Positions 28,599 to 38,838 of a stretch of 64,000 nt of DNA are shown in pieces. The notes beneath the pieces are model-generated. The model was not told the origin of the DNA. It did no database searches and worked only from the letters and a program-made list of their open reading frames with translations. Position numbers and translations under genes: made by a program. The stretch is taken from assembly GCA_021789895.1 (NCBI GenBank), contig JAJYIU010000008.1, positions 62,001 to 126,000 on the forward strand, read 5' to 3'. Every line of letters begins with the position of its first letter. The first letter of the stretch is position 1. Origin of the DNA: Acidobacteriota bacterium. Lineage in GTDB: Bacteria > Acidobacteriota > Terriglobia > Terriglobales > SCQP01.

Positions 28599-29294
28599 CT
28601 ATAAATAATTCCGCTTAACGTGAGAATTCGATTTGGATGCAACTTTATCATGGCTGGCATCCCACGCCAAACAATCTAATGCTATTGCGGGTACTCTGGC
28701 TTTTCTCGTAATCGATCTGATGCGCATTTGAAATTCATTGTATATCTGACGATTCTTGATAAAACTCATAGTGGCGCTTGACGGGATATTACCGATTTTT
28801 GATCCTTTGCAGTTTGCAATGGCCTGAATAGTATATTTGTCAAGGGGAACTTCTAAAAAGTGGACAATTCGAAGAAATCTCGGTTCTGAAATTCCATTAA
28901 AGAGGCAAAGTCGCTTCGCTAATAAGTTTGGTAACTTTAGGGATGGACCGAACGGTATGTCCTTTTGCATCCGGCGTCTCCAATATCTTCTAAAGTCATC
29001 GCTTATTTGATCTAACCAAATTGAATAATCATTCTGCGAACTAATGTGTTTGAAATTTTCCAGTCTACTATTTTTTAATATTTTAAGCGCCCAAGTGCGA
29101 AATACTTTAGATGGTGCACTTGGCGAGTTACGAAAGGCTCTGAAAGTATTCCCTCCGATTGAGTGATAAATGATTGTTTCCAGGGTTGATTTGCGTTCGC
29201 TATAACGTTCAAGTTTGAACCACGCCAGCCAGGGATATTCTCGCAACGCGAGCACAAGCTCTTTCTCACAAGTGTAACGGCGAAGCTTTGGCAT
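28599..29294 (-). CDS. Hypothetical protein of unknown family in an AT-rich island
   Basis: 231 aa ORF in clearly lower-GC sequence; codon usage rich in AAA/ATT/AGA/TTT, unlike flanking genes. Confidence 0.6.
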   Translation of the reverse strand: MPKLRRYTCEKELVLALREYPWLAWFKLERYSERKSTLETIIYHSIGGNTFRAFRNSPSAPSKVFRTWALKILKNSRLENFKHISSQNDYSIWLDQISDDFRRYWRRRMQKDIPFGPSLKLPNLLAKRLCLFNGISEPRFLRIVHFLEVPLDKYTIQAIANCKGSKIGNIPSSATMSFIKNRQIYNEFQMRIRSITRKARVPAIALDCLAWDASHDKVASKSNSHVKRNYL

Positions 29295-29395
29295 TCAATT
29301 GCCCTACTCACTTATTCTACACAATATTGTAGCTTCTCACAAGACTTTCTTGCTAAACGAACCCTACAACTCATACGCAATCATAGCGTCTAAGA

Positions 29396-30703
29396 CTATT
29401 CTTTCACCCGCAGCAATATGACTCCGTGGGAGGGCACCGTCGCGGTGAAGGTGGGCCGGGGCAGGCGCAAGTTCTTGTGCGTCCACAGGTTGCGGGCGCG
29501 CAGCGGCGGCTGCAGCCCGAGCTGCGACCAGTGGACCGTGATCGCCGCCGCTTTCGAGCCGCGGTTGAAGAGCGCCACCGCGACCGCGCCGCCGGCGAGC
29601 GGCTTCATCCAGATCTCGCGATCCTGGTCCAGCTTCCGCCCGCTGCGCCAGACGCGGTAGCCCTGCCGGCCGAGCCGGTCCTGATCCACCGCGATCACGT
29701 CGCGATTGGTCAAAATCGCCAGCGCCGCCCGCGACATGTGGCGCAGATCGTTGCCCGCGATCAGCGGCGCCGCCAGCATCGCCCACAGGCTCATGTGGGT
29801 GCGGTACTCGGTATCCGTCATGCCGCCGTTGCCCACTTCCAGCATGTCCGGATCGTTCCAGTGTCCGGGAGCGGCGTAGGGCGCGAGATAGCTCTGGTTG
29901 AAGCCGATCGCCGACATGCGCTTCCAGGTGTCGTTGATGTCGCCGGTGGTGCGCCAGAGATTGCCGCCGACGAAGGGGCCGAAATGCCAGGGGTCGAGCA
30001 GGCCGTACTCGCACAGGCTGAAGACGATCGGGCGGCCGGTGGCCTTCAACGCCCGGTACATCTTCAAATAAACCTGCGGCAACTGCTGCAGCTTGTAAAC
30101 GCGGCTGGCGCTGCACCAGTCGTATTTCAAATAATCGATGCCCCAGGCGGCGTAGGTGCGCGCGTCCTGGGCCTCGTGCCTGTAGCTGCCGGCATAGCCG
30201 GCGCAGGTGAAGGGCCCGGGCGAGGAATAGATGCCCAGCTTCAGGCCTTTCGAGTGCACGTAATCGGCCAGGGCTTTCATGTCGCCGAACTTGGCGTTGG
30301 GCTGGATGTTGCCCTGGGCGTCGCGCTGCCCTTCCCAGGTGTCGTCAATGTTGATGTAGGTGTAGCCGGCGGCCTTCATGCCGCTCGAGACCATGGCGTC
30401 GGCGATCTGGCGGACGATTTTTCCGGTGATGCGGCGATGGAAGTGGTTCCAACTGTTCCAGCCCATGGGCGGGGCGGGCGCCAGTTGGGCTTCGCGGCGC
30501 TCGCGGGCGCGCAGTTGGGCCAGATAGCGGGCCCGTGCCTGCAGCCATTTCGCGCGCGCCCGGGCGCGGGCCTGGGCCTGCTGCCGCGGGGACGGCTTCT
30601 GATTTTGGGCGGAGAGCATCAGCCCCGGCAGGAGCGCGAGCGCCAGCGCCGCTGGCGCGAGGCCGGCCGCGGCGCGCGAAAACAACCGCTTAGAAATGGA
30701 CAT
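29396..30703 (-). CDS. Glycoside hydrolase family 27 alpha-galactosidase-like, exported
   Basis: PPMGWNSWNHFHRRITGKIVRQIADAMVSSGMKAAGYTYINIDDTW; GIDYLKYDWCSA; GHWNDPDMLEVGNGGMTDTEYRTHMSLWAMLAAPLIAGNDL. Confidence 0.93.
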   Translation of the reverse strand: MSISKRLFSRAAAGLAPAALALALLPGLMLSAQNQKPSPRQQAQARARARAKWLQARARYLAQLRARERREAQLAPAPPMGWNSWNHFHRRITGKIVRQIADAMVSSGMKAAGYTYINIDDTWEGQRDAQGNIQPNAKFGDMKALADYVHSKGLKLGIYSSPGPFTCAGYAGSYRHEAQDARTYAAWGIDYLKYDWCSASRVYKLQQLPQVYLKMYRALKATGRPIVFSLCEYGLLDPWHFGPFVGGNLWRTTGDINDTWKRMSAIGFNQSYLAPYAAPGHWNDPDMLEVGNGGMTDTEYRTHMSLWAMLAAPLIAGNDLRHMSRAALAILTNRDVIAVDQDRLGRQGYRVWRSGRKLDQDREIWMKPLAGGAVAVALFNRGSKAAAITVHWSQLGLQPPLRARNLWTHKNLRLPRPTFTATVPSHGVILLRVKE

Positions 30704-30714
30704 AGCGTTTAGCC

Positions 30715-33700
30715 TTATTTGCCTTGCTTGCGGGAGCCGCTGGCCGCAGCGCGCGGATGCCGTCCCTTGGCGGGTGCGGCCGGAAGGCCGATGACCGGGA
30801 TATGGGCGCGGTTGATTTCGCGGTTGAGCTGGGCCAGGTCGCGGATTTCCAGTTGGCGCATCGCCGCCAACTGCTGCTCCAACTCGCTATTGAGGCGCTT
30901 GAAGACGGTATAGGACGCGGCGGTGGGCGCGGTGTCGGCGCTTTCCACCGTGCTGGCCAGGTTTTCCAGCTTGGCGTCGAGCTTGATGCGGTAGTTGAGC
31001 GCGTCTTCGCCGCTCTTGGACTTCAACTGCGCGATGGCGGCAATGACCTGGCCAAGTTTTTTCGACAGCGCGAGGGCGTTTTTGGCGATCGGCCGGGCGG
31101 CGGCGTCGCCGGCCAGGCGCTGCCGCAGCGCCGCCATCTGGCGCTGCAGCGACTGCATGCGGGTTACCGCCTGGTGCGCGGCGCCGACCTGGCGATTGAT
31201 CTGCTGCATCAGGGCCAACTGCGCCGCCAGCGCGGCCGGCGCGGCTTTCACACGCGGGTCGAGCACGACCTCTAGCGGCGCAGTATAGGTCGCGCCGGCG
31301 GCGGTCAGTTTGATCTGATAGCGGCCGGGCAGCGCCAGCGCACCCTGGGGAAAGCCCCAGGTGATTTCGCCGGGTATGCGCGCCGGGGCGGGATAGCGCA
31401 AGTTCCAAACGAAGCGGTTCAGGCCGGGCTTGGCGGGCAGGCTGGGCGCGCCGCCGCCGAAGAAGAAGCCGCCGCGGCCGCCGGCGGGCTTTTTCTTGGC
31501 GCTGCTGAAGCGGTGCACCAGCCGGCCGCGGCGGTCGTAAATGGCCAGCGTAATCGGCTGTTTGGGCTTGGCCTTGAGTTGATAGTCAATGACCGCGCCG
31601 GCGGGCGGGTTGACGCCGACGCCGGCAAAGCGGCGCATGAAAAACCCGCCGCCGCGCTGCCGGTAAGCCACGGCCGGGGTGTAGAGATGCACTGCGGCCT
31701 GGAGGATGCCGGCATCGAGCTGGCGCAAGGGGGTGATGTCGTCGAGTATCCAGAACGCCCGCCCGTGGGTGGCCGCCACCAGGTCGTTGCCGTGCACCAG
31801 CAGGTCGCGCACGGGGGCGGTGGGCAGGTTGAGCTGCAGCGGCTGCCAATGGGCGCCGTCGTCGAAGCTGACGAAAACGCCGATTTCGGTGCCGGCGAAG
31901 AGCAGGCCGCGGCGCACCGGGTCGGCGCAGATGGCGTGCGCCACGGCGTCGGCGGGCAGGCCGGCGTTGATTTCCGTCCAGGTGCGGCCGAAGTCGGCGG
32001 TTTTATAGAACATCGGCCGCAAGTCGCCGAGTTTGCGGCGGTTGGCGGCGACGTAGGCGGCGCCGGCGGCGAAAGGCGAGGGCGCGATCTGGCTGATTTT
32101 GGTCCAGGCGGGCAGGCTGGAGGGGGTGACGTTGGCCCAGCTCCGGCCGCCGTTGCGGGTGAGGTGAATCAGCCCGTCGTCGCTGCCGGCCCAAAGCTCG
32201 CCGCGGGCGAGCGGCGATTCGGCCAGGGCGAAGATGGTGTCGTAGTATTCGACGCTGGTGTTGTCCTGGGTGAGGGGACCGCCGGCGGAGTGCTGCTTCG
32301 ACTTATCGTTGCGGGTCAGGTCGGGGCTGATCACCTGCCAGTTCTGGCCGCCGTCGGTGGAGCGGAAGAGGACATTGGCGCCGAAATAAAGGGCGTGCGG
32401 GGCGAAGGGGGAGATCATGATCGGCGCCGTCCACTGGAAACGGTATTGCAGCTTGGAAGCGCCGGCCCCCATGGGATTGTCCGGCCAGGGGGTCACGTCC
32501 TGTTCCTGGCCGTTGGCGTGGTTATAGCGGGTGATCAGGCCGTCGTAGGAGCCGGCATAGACGATTTGCGGGTTCCCCGGCTCGGGCACGACGAAGCCGC
32601 TCTCGCCGCCGCCCACGTCATACCAATCGGATGGAGTGATCACGCCGTGATCGGTGCGGCTGGGAATGGCGACGGTGGAATTATCCTGCTGCGCGCCGTA
32701 GAGAAAATAATGAAAGCGGTTATCCACCGCGACGTGATAGAACTGCGCCGTGGGCTGGTTATCCTGCGTGCTCCAGGTCTTGCCGCCGTCAATCGAGACG
32801 GTCGCGCCGCCGTCGTTGCCGACGATCATGAAGCGGGGATGGACGGGATTGATCCAGAAGCCGTGATTGTCGCCGTGGGGCACCGGCACGCCGGTAAATG
32901 TACGGCCGCCGTCGGTCGAGCGCATGACGGAGGTGTTCAGCTCGTAGAGGGTGTTGGCGTTTTTCGGGTCGGCGAAGATGTGGGTGAAGTACCAGGCGCG
33001 CTGGCGGAAGTTGTGGCTGGGGTTGACGCGCATCCAGTGCTTGCCGAGGTCATGGGAGGCATACAAACCGCCTTTTTTGGCTTCGATCTGGGCATAGACG
33101 GTTTGGCCGTCGGCGGCGACGGCGACGCCGATTTTGCCCAGCACGCCGGCGGGCAAGCCGTGGCCGGAGAGCTGCTGCCAGGTATCGCCGCCGTCGCGCG
33201 ATTGGTACAACCCGCTGCCCGGGCCGCCGCTGGTGAAGCCCCAGGGCGAGCGCCGCACCTGCCAGAGGGCGGCAAAGAGGATGTGCGGATTGCGCGGATC
33301 GAAGACTACGTCCACGCCGCCGGTGTTCTCGTCTTTATAAAGCACGCGCTGCCAGGTCTTGCCGCCGTCCAGGCTGCGGTAGATGCCGCGCTCGGAATTG
33401 GGGCCGAAGACGTGTCCCAGGGCCGCGACGAATACACGGTCGGGGTTGTTGGGATCCACGACGATGGCGGCGATATGGTGGCTGTCTTTCAACCCTATAT
33501 GCTTCCAGGTCTTGCCGCCATCGAGCGATTTGTACATGCCGTCGCCAAAGGACAAATCGCCGCGCGGGCAGCTCTCGCCGGTGCCGACGTAGATGACGTT
33601 CGGGTCGGAGGGCGCGACGGCGATGGCCCCGATGGAGGAGACTTTCCGGTGCTGGAACAGCGGCTGCCAGGACTGGCCGGCGTCGGTGGTCTTCCAGACG

Positions 33701-33915
33701 CCGCCCGAGACGGCGCCGAAGTAGTAGGTATAGGGATGGCCGGGAACGCCGGCGACCGCCAGCACGCGTCCGCCGCGGAAGGGTCCCACCTGCCGCCAGC
33801 GCAGGCCTTTGAACTGCGCAGGCTGGAACTGCAGGCCGGATTGGGCGGCCAGCGGCAGCGCCAGCAGGCAGAGGCAGGCCAATTGGAAAACAGGGCGGCG
33901 AAATAGCGATTTCAT
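30715..33915 (-). CDS. VPS10/sortilin-type BNR-repeat exported protein
   Basis: Repeated BNR motifs (GGVWKTTDAGQSWQPLF, GMYKSLDGGKTWKHIGL, GIYRSLDGGKTWQRVLY), N-term signal peptide. Confidence 0.85.
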   Translation of the reverse strand: MKSLFRRPVFQLACLCLLALPLAAQSGLQFQPAQFKGLRWRQVGPFRGGRVLAVAGVPGHPYTYYFGAVSGGVWKTTDAGQSWQPLFQHRKVSSIGAIAVAPSDPNVIYVGTGESCPRGDLSFGDGMYKSLDGGKTWKHIGLKDSHHIAAIVVDPNNPDRVFVAALGHVFGPNSERGIYRSLDGGKTWQRVLYKDENTGGVDVVFDPRNPHILFAALWQVRRSPWGFTSGGPGSGLYQSRDGGDTWQQLSGHGLPAGVLGKIGVAVAADGQTVYAQIEAKKGGLYASHDLGKHWMRVNPSHNFRQRAWYFTHIFADPKNANTLYELNTSVMRSTDGGRTFTGVPVPHGDNHGFWINPVHPRFMIVGNDGGATVSIDGGKTWSTQDNQPTAQFYHVAVDNRFHYFLYGAQQDNSTVAIPSRTDHGVITPSDWYDVGGGESGFVVPEPGNPQIVYAGSYDGLITRYNHANGQEQDVTPWPDNPMGAGASKLQYRFQWTAPIMISPFAPHALYFGANVLFRSTDGGQNWQVISPDLTRNDKSKQHSAGGPLTQDNTSVEYYDTIFALAESPLARGELWAGSDDGLIHLTRNGGRSWANVTPSSLPAWTKISQIAPSPFAAGAAYVAANRRKLGDLRPMFYKTADFGRTWTEINAGLPADAVAHAICADPVRRGLLFAGTEIGVFVSFDDGAHWQPLQLNLPTAPVRDLLVHGNDLVAATHGRAFWILDDITPLRQLDAGILQAAVHLYTPAVAYRQRGGGFFMRRFAGVGVNPPAGAVIDYQLKAKPKQPITLAIYDRRGRLVHRFSSAKKKPAGGRGGFFFGGGAPSLPAKPGLNRFVWNLRYPAPARIPGEITWGFPQGALALPGRYQIKLTAAGATYTAPLEVVLDPRVKAAPAALAAQLALMQQINRQVGAAHQAVTRMQSLQRQMAALRQRLAGDAAARPIAKNALALSKKLGQVIAAIAQLKSKSGEDALNYRIKLDAKLENLASTVESADTAPTAASYTVFKRLNSELEQQLAAMRQLEIRDLAQLNREINRAHIPVIGLPAAPAKGRHPRAAASGSRKQGK

Positions 33916-34023
33916 CGGAATCTCTCCTTCACAACCGGCGGCGGGACACCTTTACGGATACGTAAGTGGAAAACGGAAGGATACTACCACCCTGATCAGA
34001 AGAAAGAAAGAGCGGGCGAGCGT

Positions 34024-35148
34024 TCAGAGGCGGGCGATGAAGCTTTGGCTGAGATGATCGTGCCAGCTCAGCTTTTCCTCGTCCAGATACGCCCAGAAGA
34101 AGCTCACGCCGAGGGCGGCAAGGGCGAGCAGGCTGAACCAGGCGCGGGCGCGCAACTGCGCGGCGGCGCAGCGATGGCCTTGAAAATCGAGCACTTCCAG
34201 GCGCAGGGCGCGCATGCCCGGGGTGGCGCCGCAGTAATAGAAGGAAAGCAGCAGGTAGAGCGCGCCCCAGAAGGCGGGAAAGGGCAGCAACAGCATCCAG
34301 CCGGCGGCGTGGCGGGGGTGCGGGAAGCCGAGCAGGAGGGAGGCGGAGAGGGCGAAGAGCAGGGTAAGGCCGGCGACGGCGGCCAAATCGAGCAGGCCGG
34401 CGAGCAGGCGCAGGCGGGGCGAGGCGGCGGGGCGGGGCAAGATGCGGGCGGCGGCGAGCGCGGGGGGCAGCGGGCGCACGGAAATTTCCAGCGCCGCCGG
34501 GGCGGGAGACCAATAAGCGCTGGGCGGGAGGCGCTGCGGCTCCAGCACCGACCGGGGAAAGGCATCCGCCAGCGGCTCGGGCGCCACGGCGCACGGCGCG
34601 GCGAACTCGGGCGGCGGGGATAATGCGGGCGGCGGGGCCGGAGGATCAGAGGGCATGGCCGGCGAGAGCGGCGGGGCAGAAGAAACCGGCGATTCGGCCG
34701 CGGCCGGCAGGGCCGATGCGCTGGGGGGAGGGGAGTCCGGCGCATCCGCCGCCAAAAGCGGGCGATGGACGGGGGCAGGAGCGGGCTTAGCCGCGGCCGC
34801 CTCAGCGGCGACCGGGAAAAGTGTCGTGCAGGGATCCAGCTTGCGCTGCGGCTCGTCTTCGAGCAGCACCGGATCGGCCAGCGGAGCGGCGGGGGTTTTT
34901 TGAAAAACGATGACGTTATCGGGCCGGCGCCGGCGCGGGGCCGGCTGGAAATCGAGGTTCTGCTGCTCGGCGCCGCCGCGCAGCCGGCGGCGCTCGCGGT
35001 AGCGCTCCAGCCGCTGCCGCACTTCGTTCTGCCAGGCCGGCTCGGCCGCGTCCAGCGCCAGCGCCGGGGCGCTGCTGTCGCCGGAGGCCTGTGGCGGCGG
35101 CATGCAGATGCAGGCGGAATCGGAGCGTCCACATCGGGAACAATGCAT
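34024..35148 (-). CDS. RDD-family membrane protein with N-terminal zinc-ribbon-like segment and long Pro/Ala-rich linker
   Basis: MHCSRCGRSDSACICMPPP; C-terminal RLLAGLLDLAAVAGLTLLFALSASLLLGF ... YYCGATPGMRALRLEVLDFQGHR. Start moved to ATG at 35148. Confidence 0.75.
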   Translation of the reverse strand: MHCSRCGRSDSACICMPPPQASGDSSAPALALDAAEPAWQNEVRQRLERYRERRRLRGGAEQQNLDFQPAPRRRRPDNVIVFQKTPAAPLADPVLLEDEPQRKLDPCTTLFPVAAEAAAAKPAPAPVHRPLLAADAPDSPPPSASALPAAAESPVSSAPPLSPAMPSDPPAPPPALSPPPEFAAPCAVAPEPLADAFPRSVLEPQRLPPSAYWSPAPAALEISVRPLPPALAAARILPRPAASPRLRLLAGLLDLAAVAGLTLLFALSASLLLGFPHPRHAAGWMLLLPFPAFWGALYLLLSFYYCGATPGMRALRLEVLDFQGHRCAAAQLRARAWFSLLALAALGVSFFWAYLDEEKLSWHDHLSQSFIARL

Positions 35149-35319
35149 AAGCAATAGCCCGGCGCCGCGCCGGAAGGCCGGCGGGCGAGTTGGCTGTTTT
35201 TTCACCGGCGGCGGCGAATCTCCCGGCACATAATGAAGCTTGCCGGGCCGCTGCCGTCCATCGTTCGGCCATTGCGCCGCTGCGCTGGACGCGCAAATGC
35301 CCGGACGCCTTTCGCGCCC

Positions 35320-37656
35320 ATGCTCTTGCCGCGCAGCCGACTCGCTATTTTTGTTATCACGCTGAGCTGCCTTTGTCATGGCTTTTTCCGCCTGCGGGCA
35401 CAGTCGGTTATTGCACAGTCAGGTTCATCCGCCGCCGCCGGGCCGGCCGCGCGGCGGCAAAACCTGGCGCTGGCCGGCGGCCATGGCCCGTTCACGCTCG
35501 TGGCGCGCGAGCTTTGGTACGTAGGCTCGGTGGCCCATGCGGTGGGCCAGGTCGAGCTGGAATACGCCGGCGTACACCTGCGCTGCGACAGCCTGACCTA
35601 CGACCGGCAAACGGAGATCGCCAAAGCCCAGGGGCACGTGGTGGTGTACGATCCGCGGGAGCAGACCCGCATTCACGCCACCTCGGCGGTGTACAACTTC
35701 CGCACCTCGCAGGGCGAGTTCGACAACTTTCACGGCTTCAGCGGCGCCCTGCTCGCCGGCCGGCGGCGCCTGCTATTTTCCAACAACCCTTTGTATTTCA
35801 GCGGCCGCCGCCTGCTGCAGTTGAGCCGGCGGAAATTCCGCATTGACGACGGCAGCATCACGTCCTGCCAACTGCCCCACCCCAAGTGGACGCTGACGGC
35901 GCACGAAGCCGATTTCACCCTGAACCAATCCGCCACCCTGCACGGCTCGACCTTCCGTCTGTACGGGGTGCCGGTTTTCTATTTCCCCTATCTCACGCAC
36001 TCGCTGCACGCGCACGGCCGGCAAAGCGGCTTTTTGCTGCCCAATCTCGGGCACACCACGCAGAAGGGCGACGTCTTGGGCGAAGCGTTTTATTGGGCCA
36101 TCAACCGCAGTTGGGGGTTGACGCTGGGAAGCGAGTATTTCAGCACCCGCGGCTGGGCCGAACACCTGCGCCTGGACAGCCGCCCCACCCGCGAATCGCG
36201 GCTCCAAGCCACCCTGGACGGGGTCTTCGACCGCCTCGGCCAGGGCGGCCAGGAAGTGCGCGTGACCGCCTCGCACGCTCCCGTGGCCGGCTTCCGGGCG
36301 GTGCTGGACGCCGACTATCTGACGTCTTACGTTTACCGCCTCGCCTTCCAGCCCGGATACGACCAGGCCATCAACTCGGAAGCGATCTCGACCGGCTTTC
36401 TGGAAAAGCAGGAAAACGGCTACGATTTCTCGCTGGTCGGGCATCGCTATCAGAATTTTTTAAGCAAGACGAAAAACGACGATGTGATCATCACCAGCCT
36501 GCCCAGCCTGGGCTGGAGCTCGTGGGACCGGCGGCTCTGGGACGCGGCGCCGGTGTATTTGGGATGGACGGTGGCTTGGGGGCTGCTCGACCGGTCGCAG
36601 CCGGGCTACCAGACCGGCATGGTCAGCCGGCTGCACCTGGCGCCGGAGGTGACCCTGCCGTGGCACACCGCATTCGGCGACTGGCAGGCGGGCGCCGGCG
36701 TGGACGAGACCTATTATTCCCGCCGGCAGACGCCCACTGCCACGCCGCAGGCGATTCCCGGCCTGCTCAACCAGGGCATCAACCGCGCCGCCGAGCGGCT
36801 GCGGCTGCGCTGGACTCCGCCCGGACTGGAACGCGTTTTCCGCGGCCCCGGCGGCTGGCTGGGCACCCGCCTGAAACACGTATTGCAGCCGCGAATCTCG
36901 TATCACTACACCAGCGGCGTGCACGATTTCCAGGACCTGCTGCAGTTCGACCCGACCGACATCCTGACCGACACCCGCGAGCTCGATTACCAGCTCAGCA
37001 ACCGGCTCTTTACCCGCGCCGCCGACGGCTCGACGCACGAGCTGCTGGCGTGGACGCTGGAGCAGAAGTACTTCTTCGATCCGCTCTTTGGCGGCGCGTT
37101 CACGCCCGGGGCGCGCAACGTTTTTCTGACCACGGCCGAGCTTTCTCCCTTCGCCTTCGAGGCGCTGCCGCGCGCGTTTTCGCCCATCAGCTCGATCGTG
37201 CGGGTCTCGCCCTGGGCCGATTTCAACGGCGAATGGCGGCTCGACATCGGCCCCCGCGGCACTCTCCGCGCCAGCGCCTTCAGCGGCGACTTCCACATCG
37301 GCTCGATGTATTTCGACGGCAGCCATTTCCTGGTGCGCGCTCCCACCGGCATTAACCCCGCCCTGCTTCCCGGCGGGCAGACCCGGTTCAACCAGTTTCG
37401 CTTCTCCACCGGCTACGGCGCGCGCAATCACAGCGGCTTGAGCCTCGGGCTGGCCGCCGCGTATGACTTGCACCGCGGGGTGCTGCAATACGGCGCCCTC
37501 GAAAGCTCGTACAACTGGAACTGCTGCGGCATTTCCTTCGAATACCGCCGTTTTTCCCTGCTCAACATCCGCCGCGGCCCGGAATATTTTTTCAGCTTCA
37601 ATCTCGCCAACGTCGCCAGCTTCGGCAATCTGCGCACCGGCGAGCGCTTGTTCTGA
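35320..37656 (+). CDS. lptD: LPS-assembly protein LptD (OstA)
   Basis: N-terminal OstA-like LEYAGVHLRCDSLTYDRQTEIAKAQGHVVVYDP; VFYFPYLTHSLHAHGRQSGFLLPNLGHTTQKGDVLGEAFYWAINRSWGLTLGSEYFSTRGW. Confidence 0.9.
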   Translation: MLLPRSRLAIFVITLSCLCHGFFRLRAQSVIAQSGSSAAAGPAARRQNLALAGGHGPFTLVARELWYVGSVAHAVGQVELEYAGVHLRCDSLTYDRQTEIAKAQGHVVVYDPREQTRIHATSAVYNFRTSQGEFDNFHGFSGALLAGRRRLLFSNNPLYFSGRRLLQLSRRKFRIDDGSITSCQLPHPKWTLTAHEADFTLNQSATLHGSTFRLYGVPVFYFPYLTHSLHAHGRQSGFLLPNLGHTTQKGDVLGEAFYWAINRSWGLTLGSEYFSTRGWAEHLRLDSRPTRESRLQATLDGVFDRLGQGGQEVRVTASHAPVAGFRAVLDADYLTSYVYRLAFQPGYDQAINSEAISTGFLEKQENGYDFSLVGHRYQNFLSKTKNDDVIITSLPSLGWSSWDRRLWDAAPVYLGWTVAWGLLDRSQPGYQTGMVSRLHLAPEVTLPWHTAFGDWQAGAGVDETYYSRRQTPTATPQAIPGLLNQGINRAAERLRLRWTPPGLERVFRGPGGWLGTRLKHVLQPRISYHYTSGVHDFQDLLQFDPTDILTDTRELDYQLSNRLFTRAADGSTHELLAWTLEQKYFFDPLFGGAFTPGARNVFLTTAELSPFAFEALPRAFSPISSIVRVSPWADFNGEWRLDIGPRGTLRASAFSGDFHIGSMYFDGSHFLVRAPTGINPALLPGGQTRFNQFRFSTGYGARNHSGLSLGLAAAYDLHRGVLQYGALESSYNWNCCGISFEYRRFSLLNIRRGPEYFFSFNLANVASFGNLRTGERLF

Positions 37657-37737
37657 AATGGAGTTGACCGGGATCGGCCGCCGCAAATTCCCGCTTGCAT
37701 TCCGGGCCGGTCCGGCATACATAGGAACATAAGCGCC

Positions 37738-38589
37738 ATGCACAGCGTTGCCGCCAACCCGATCGTGCTCTCCATCGCCGGCTTCGACCCGGCCGGCGGC
37801 GCCGGCGTGCTCGCCGACATCAAGACGCTGGCGGCCAACGACTGCTATGGCGTGGCGGTGGTCACCGCTACGACGGTGCAAAACAGCCGCGCCGCCGAGC
37901 GGCTGTTTCCGCTGCCGGCCAAACTGGTGCGCGAGCAACTGGACTTTCTCACCGCCGACATCGCCCCGCGCGCGGTCAAAATCGGCATCCTGGCGAACGC
38001 CGAGCTGACCGCGATGGTGGTGGATTTTCTGCAGCACCTGGCGGGCGTGCCGGTGGTGCTCGACCCGGTGCTGGCCGCGACGTCCGGACTGCCCATGCTC
38101 GAACCGGAGGCGATTGCGCTCGTGACCGAGCGGCTGCTGCCGCTTTGCACCGTGATCACGCCCAACCGCAACGAGGCCGCCCGGTTGAGCGGGCTGGCGG
38201 CGGATACGCCGCCGCAGATGGAAGCCGCCGCCCGCGCGCTACACCAGCGCGGCGCCGCCAACGTGGTGGTGACCGGCGGCGATCTGGATAAGCCCAGCGA
38301 CCTGTTCTTCGACGGCCAGCAGGCGGTGCTGCTCGGCGGTGACCGCGTGCGCACCAGCAATACACACGGCACCGGCTGCACCTTTTCCGCCGCCCTGGCG
38401 GCGAACCTGGCGCTGGGCAAGCAGGTCAGCGACGCGGTGGTACAGGCCAAGGCTTATGTCACGGCCGCCCTGAAGCAGTCCTACCCGGTCGGGGCCGGCG
38501 CCGGGCCGCTCAACCACTTCTTCCGCTGGCACGAGCCCCCGCGCGCGCAAACCGATCCGGTCCCCGCCGAAGAACATATCGGACGCTAA
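37738..38589 (+). CDS. thiD: Bifunctional hydroxymethylpyrimidine kinase/phosphomethylpyrimidine kinase
   Basis: SIAGFDPAGGAGVLADIKTLAANDCYGVAVVTATTVQN; VITPNRNEAARLSG; NTHGTGCTFSAALAANLALG. Confidence 0.95.
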   Translation: MHSVAANPIVLSIAGFDPAGGAGVLADIKTLAANDCYGVAVVTATTVQNSRAAERLFPLPAKLVREQLDFLTADIAPRAVKIGILANAELTAMVVDFLQHLAGVPVVLDPVLAATSGLPMLEPEAIALVTERLLPLCTVITPNRNEAARLSGLAADTPPQMEAAARALHQRGAANVVVTGGDLDKPSDLFFDGQQAVLLGGDRVRTSNTHGTGCTFSAALAANLALGKQVSDAVVQAKAYVTAALKQSYPVGAGAGPLNHFFRWHEPPRAQTDPVPAEEHIGR

Positions 38590-38838
38590 CTACAACTGGC
38601 GTTGACAGCCAGCCGGCGCCACTCGCCAGCATGGCAGGGGAAGGGATCCGCCGGGAGACACGCCATGCTGCGAAGGAGCGGGTCAAAACGCAATTAAGTA
38701 ATTGGAATATAGTGATTTAAAGAAGCAGAAGCGGATTGAAGAAAAAACTCAAAGTGTCTCACTTTTCATGAATAAATTCTAATCCAACGAAATACTATGC
38801 TTGTAATATATAAATATTGATGCCCGCCGGCTGGGGGG

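Noticed and set aside
31513-33906. 797-aa plus-strand ORF opposite the BNR/VPS10 protein
   Set aside because: Low-complexity antisense translation (Gly/Ala/Val/Asp-rich) with no domain; the opposite strand has clear BNR repeats.
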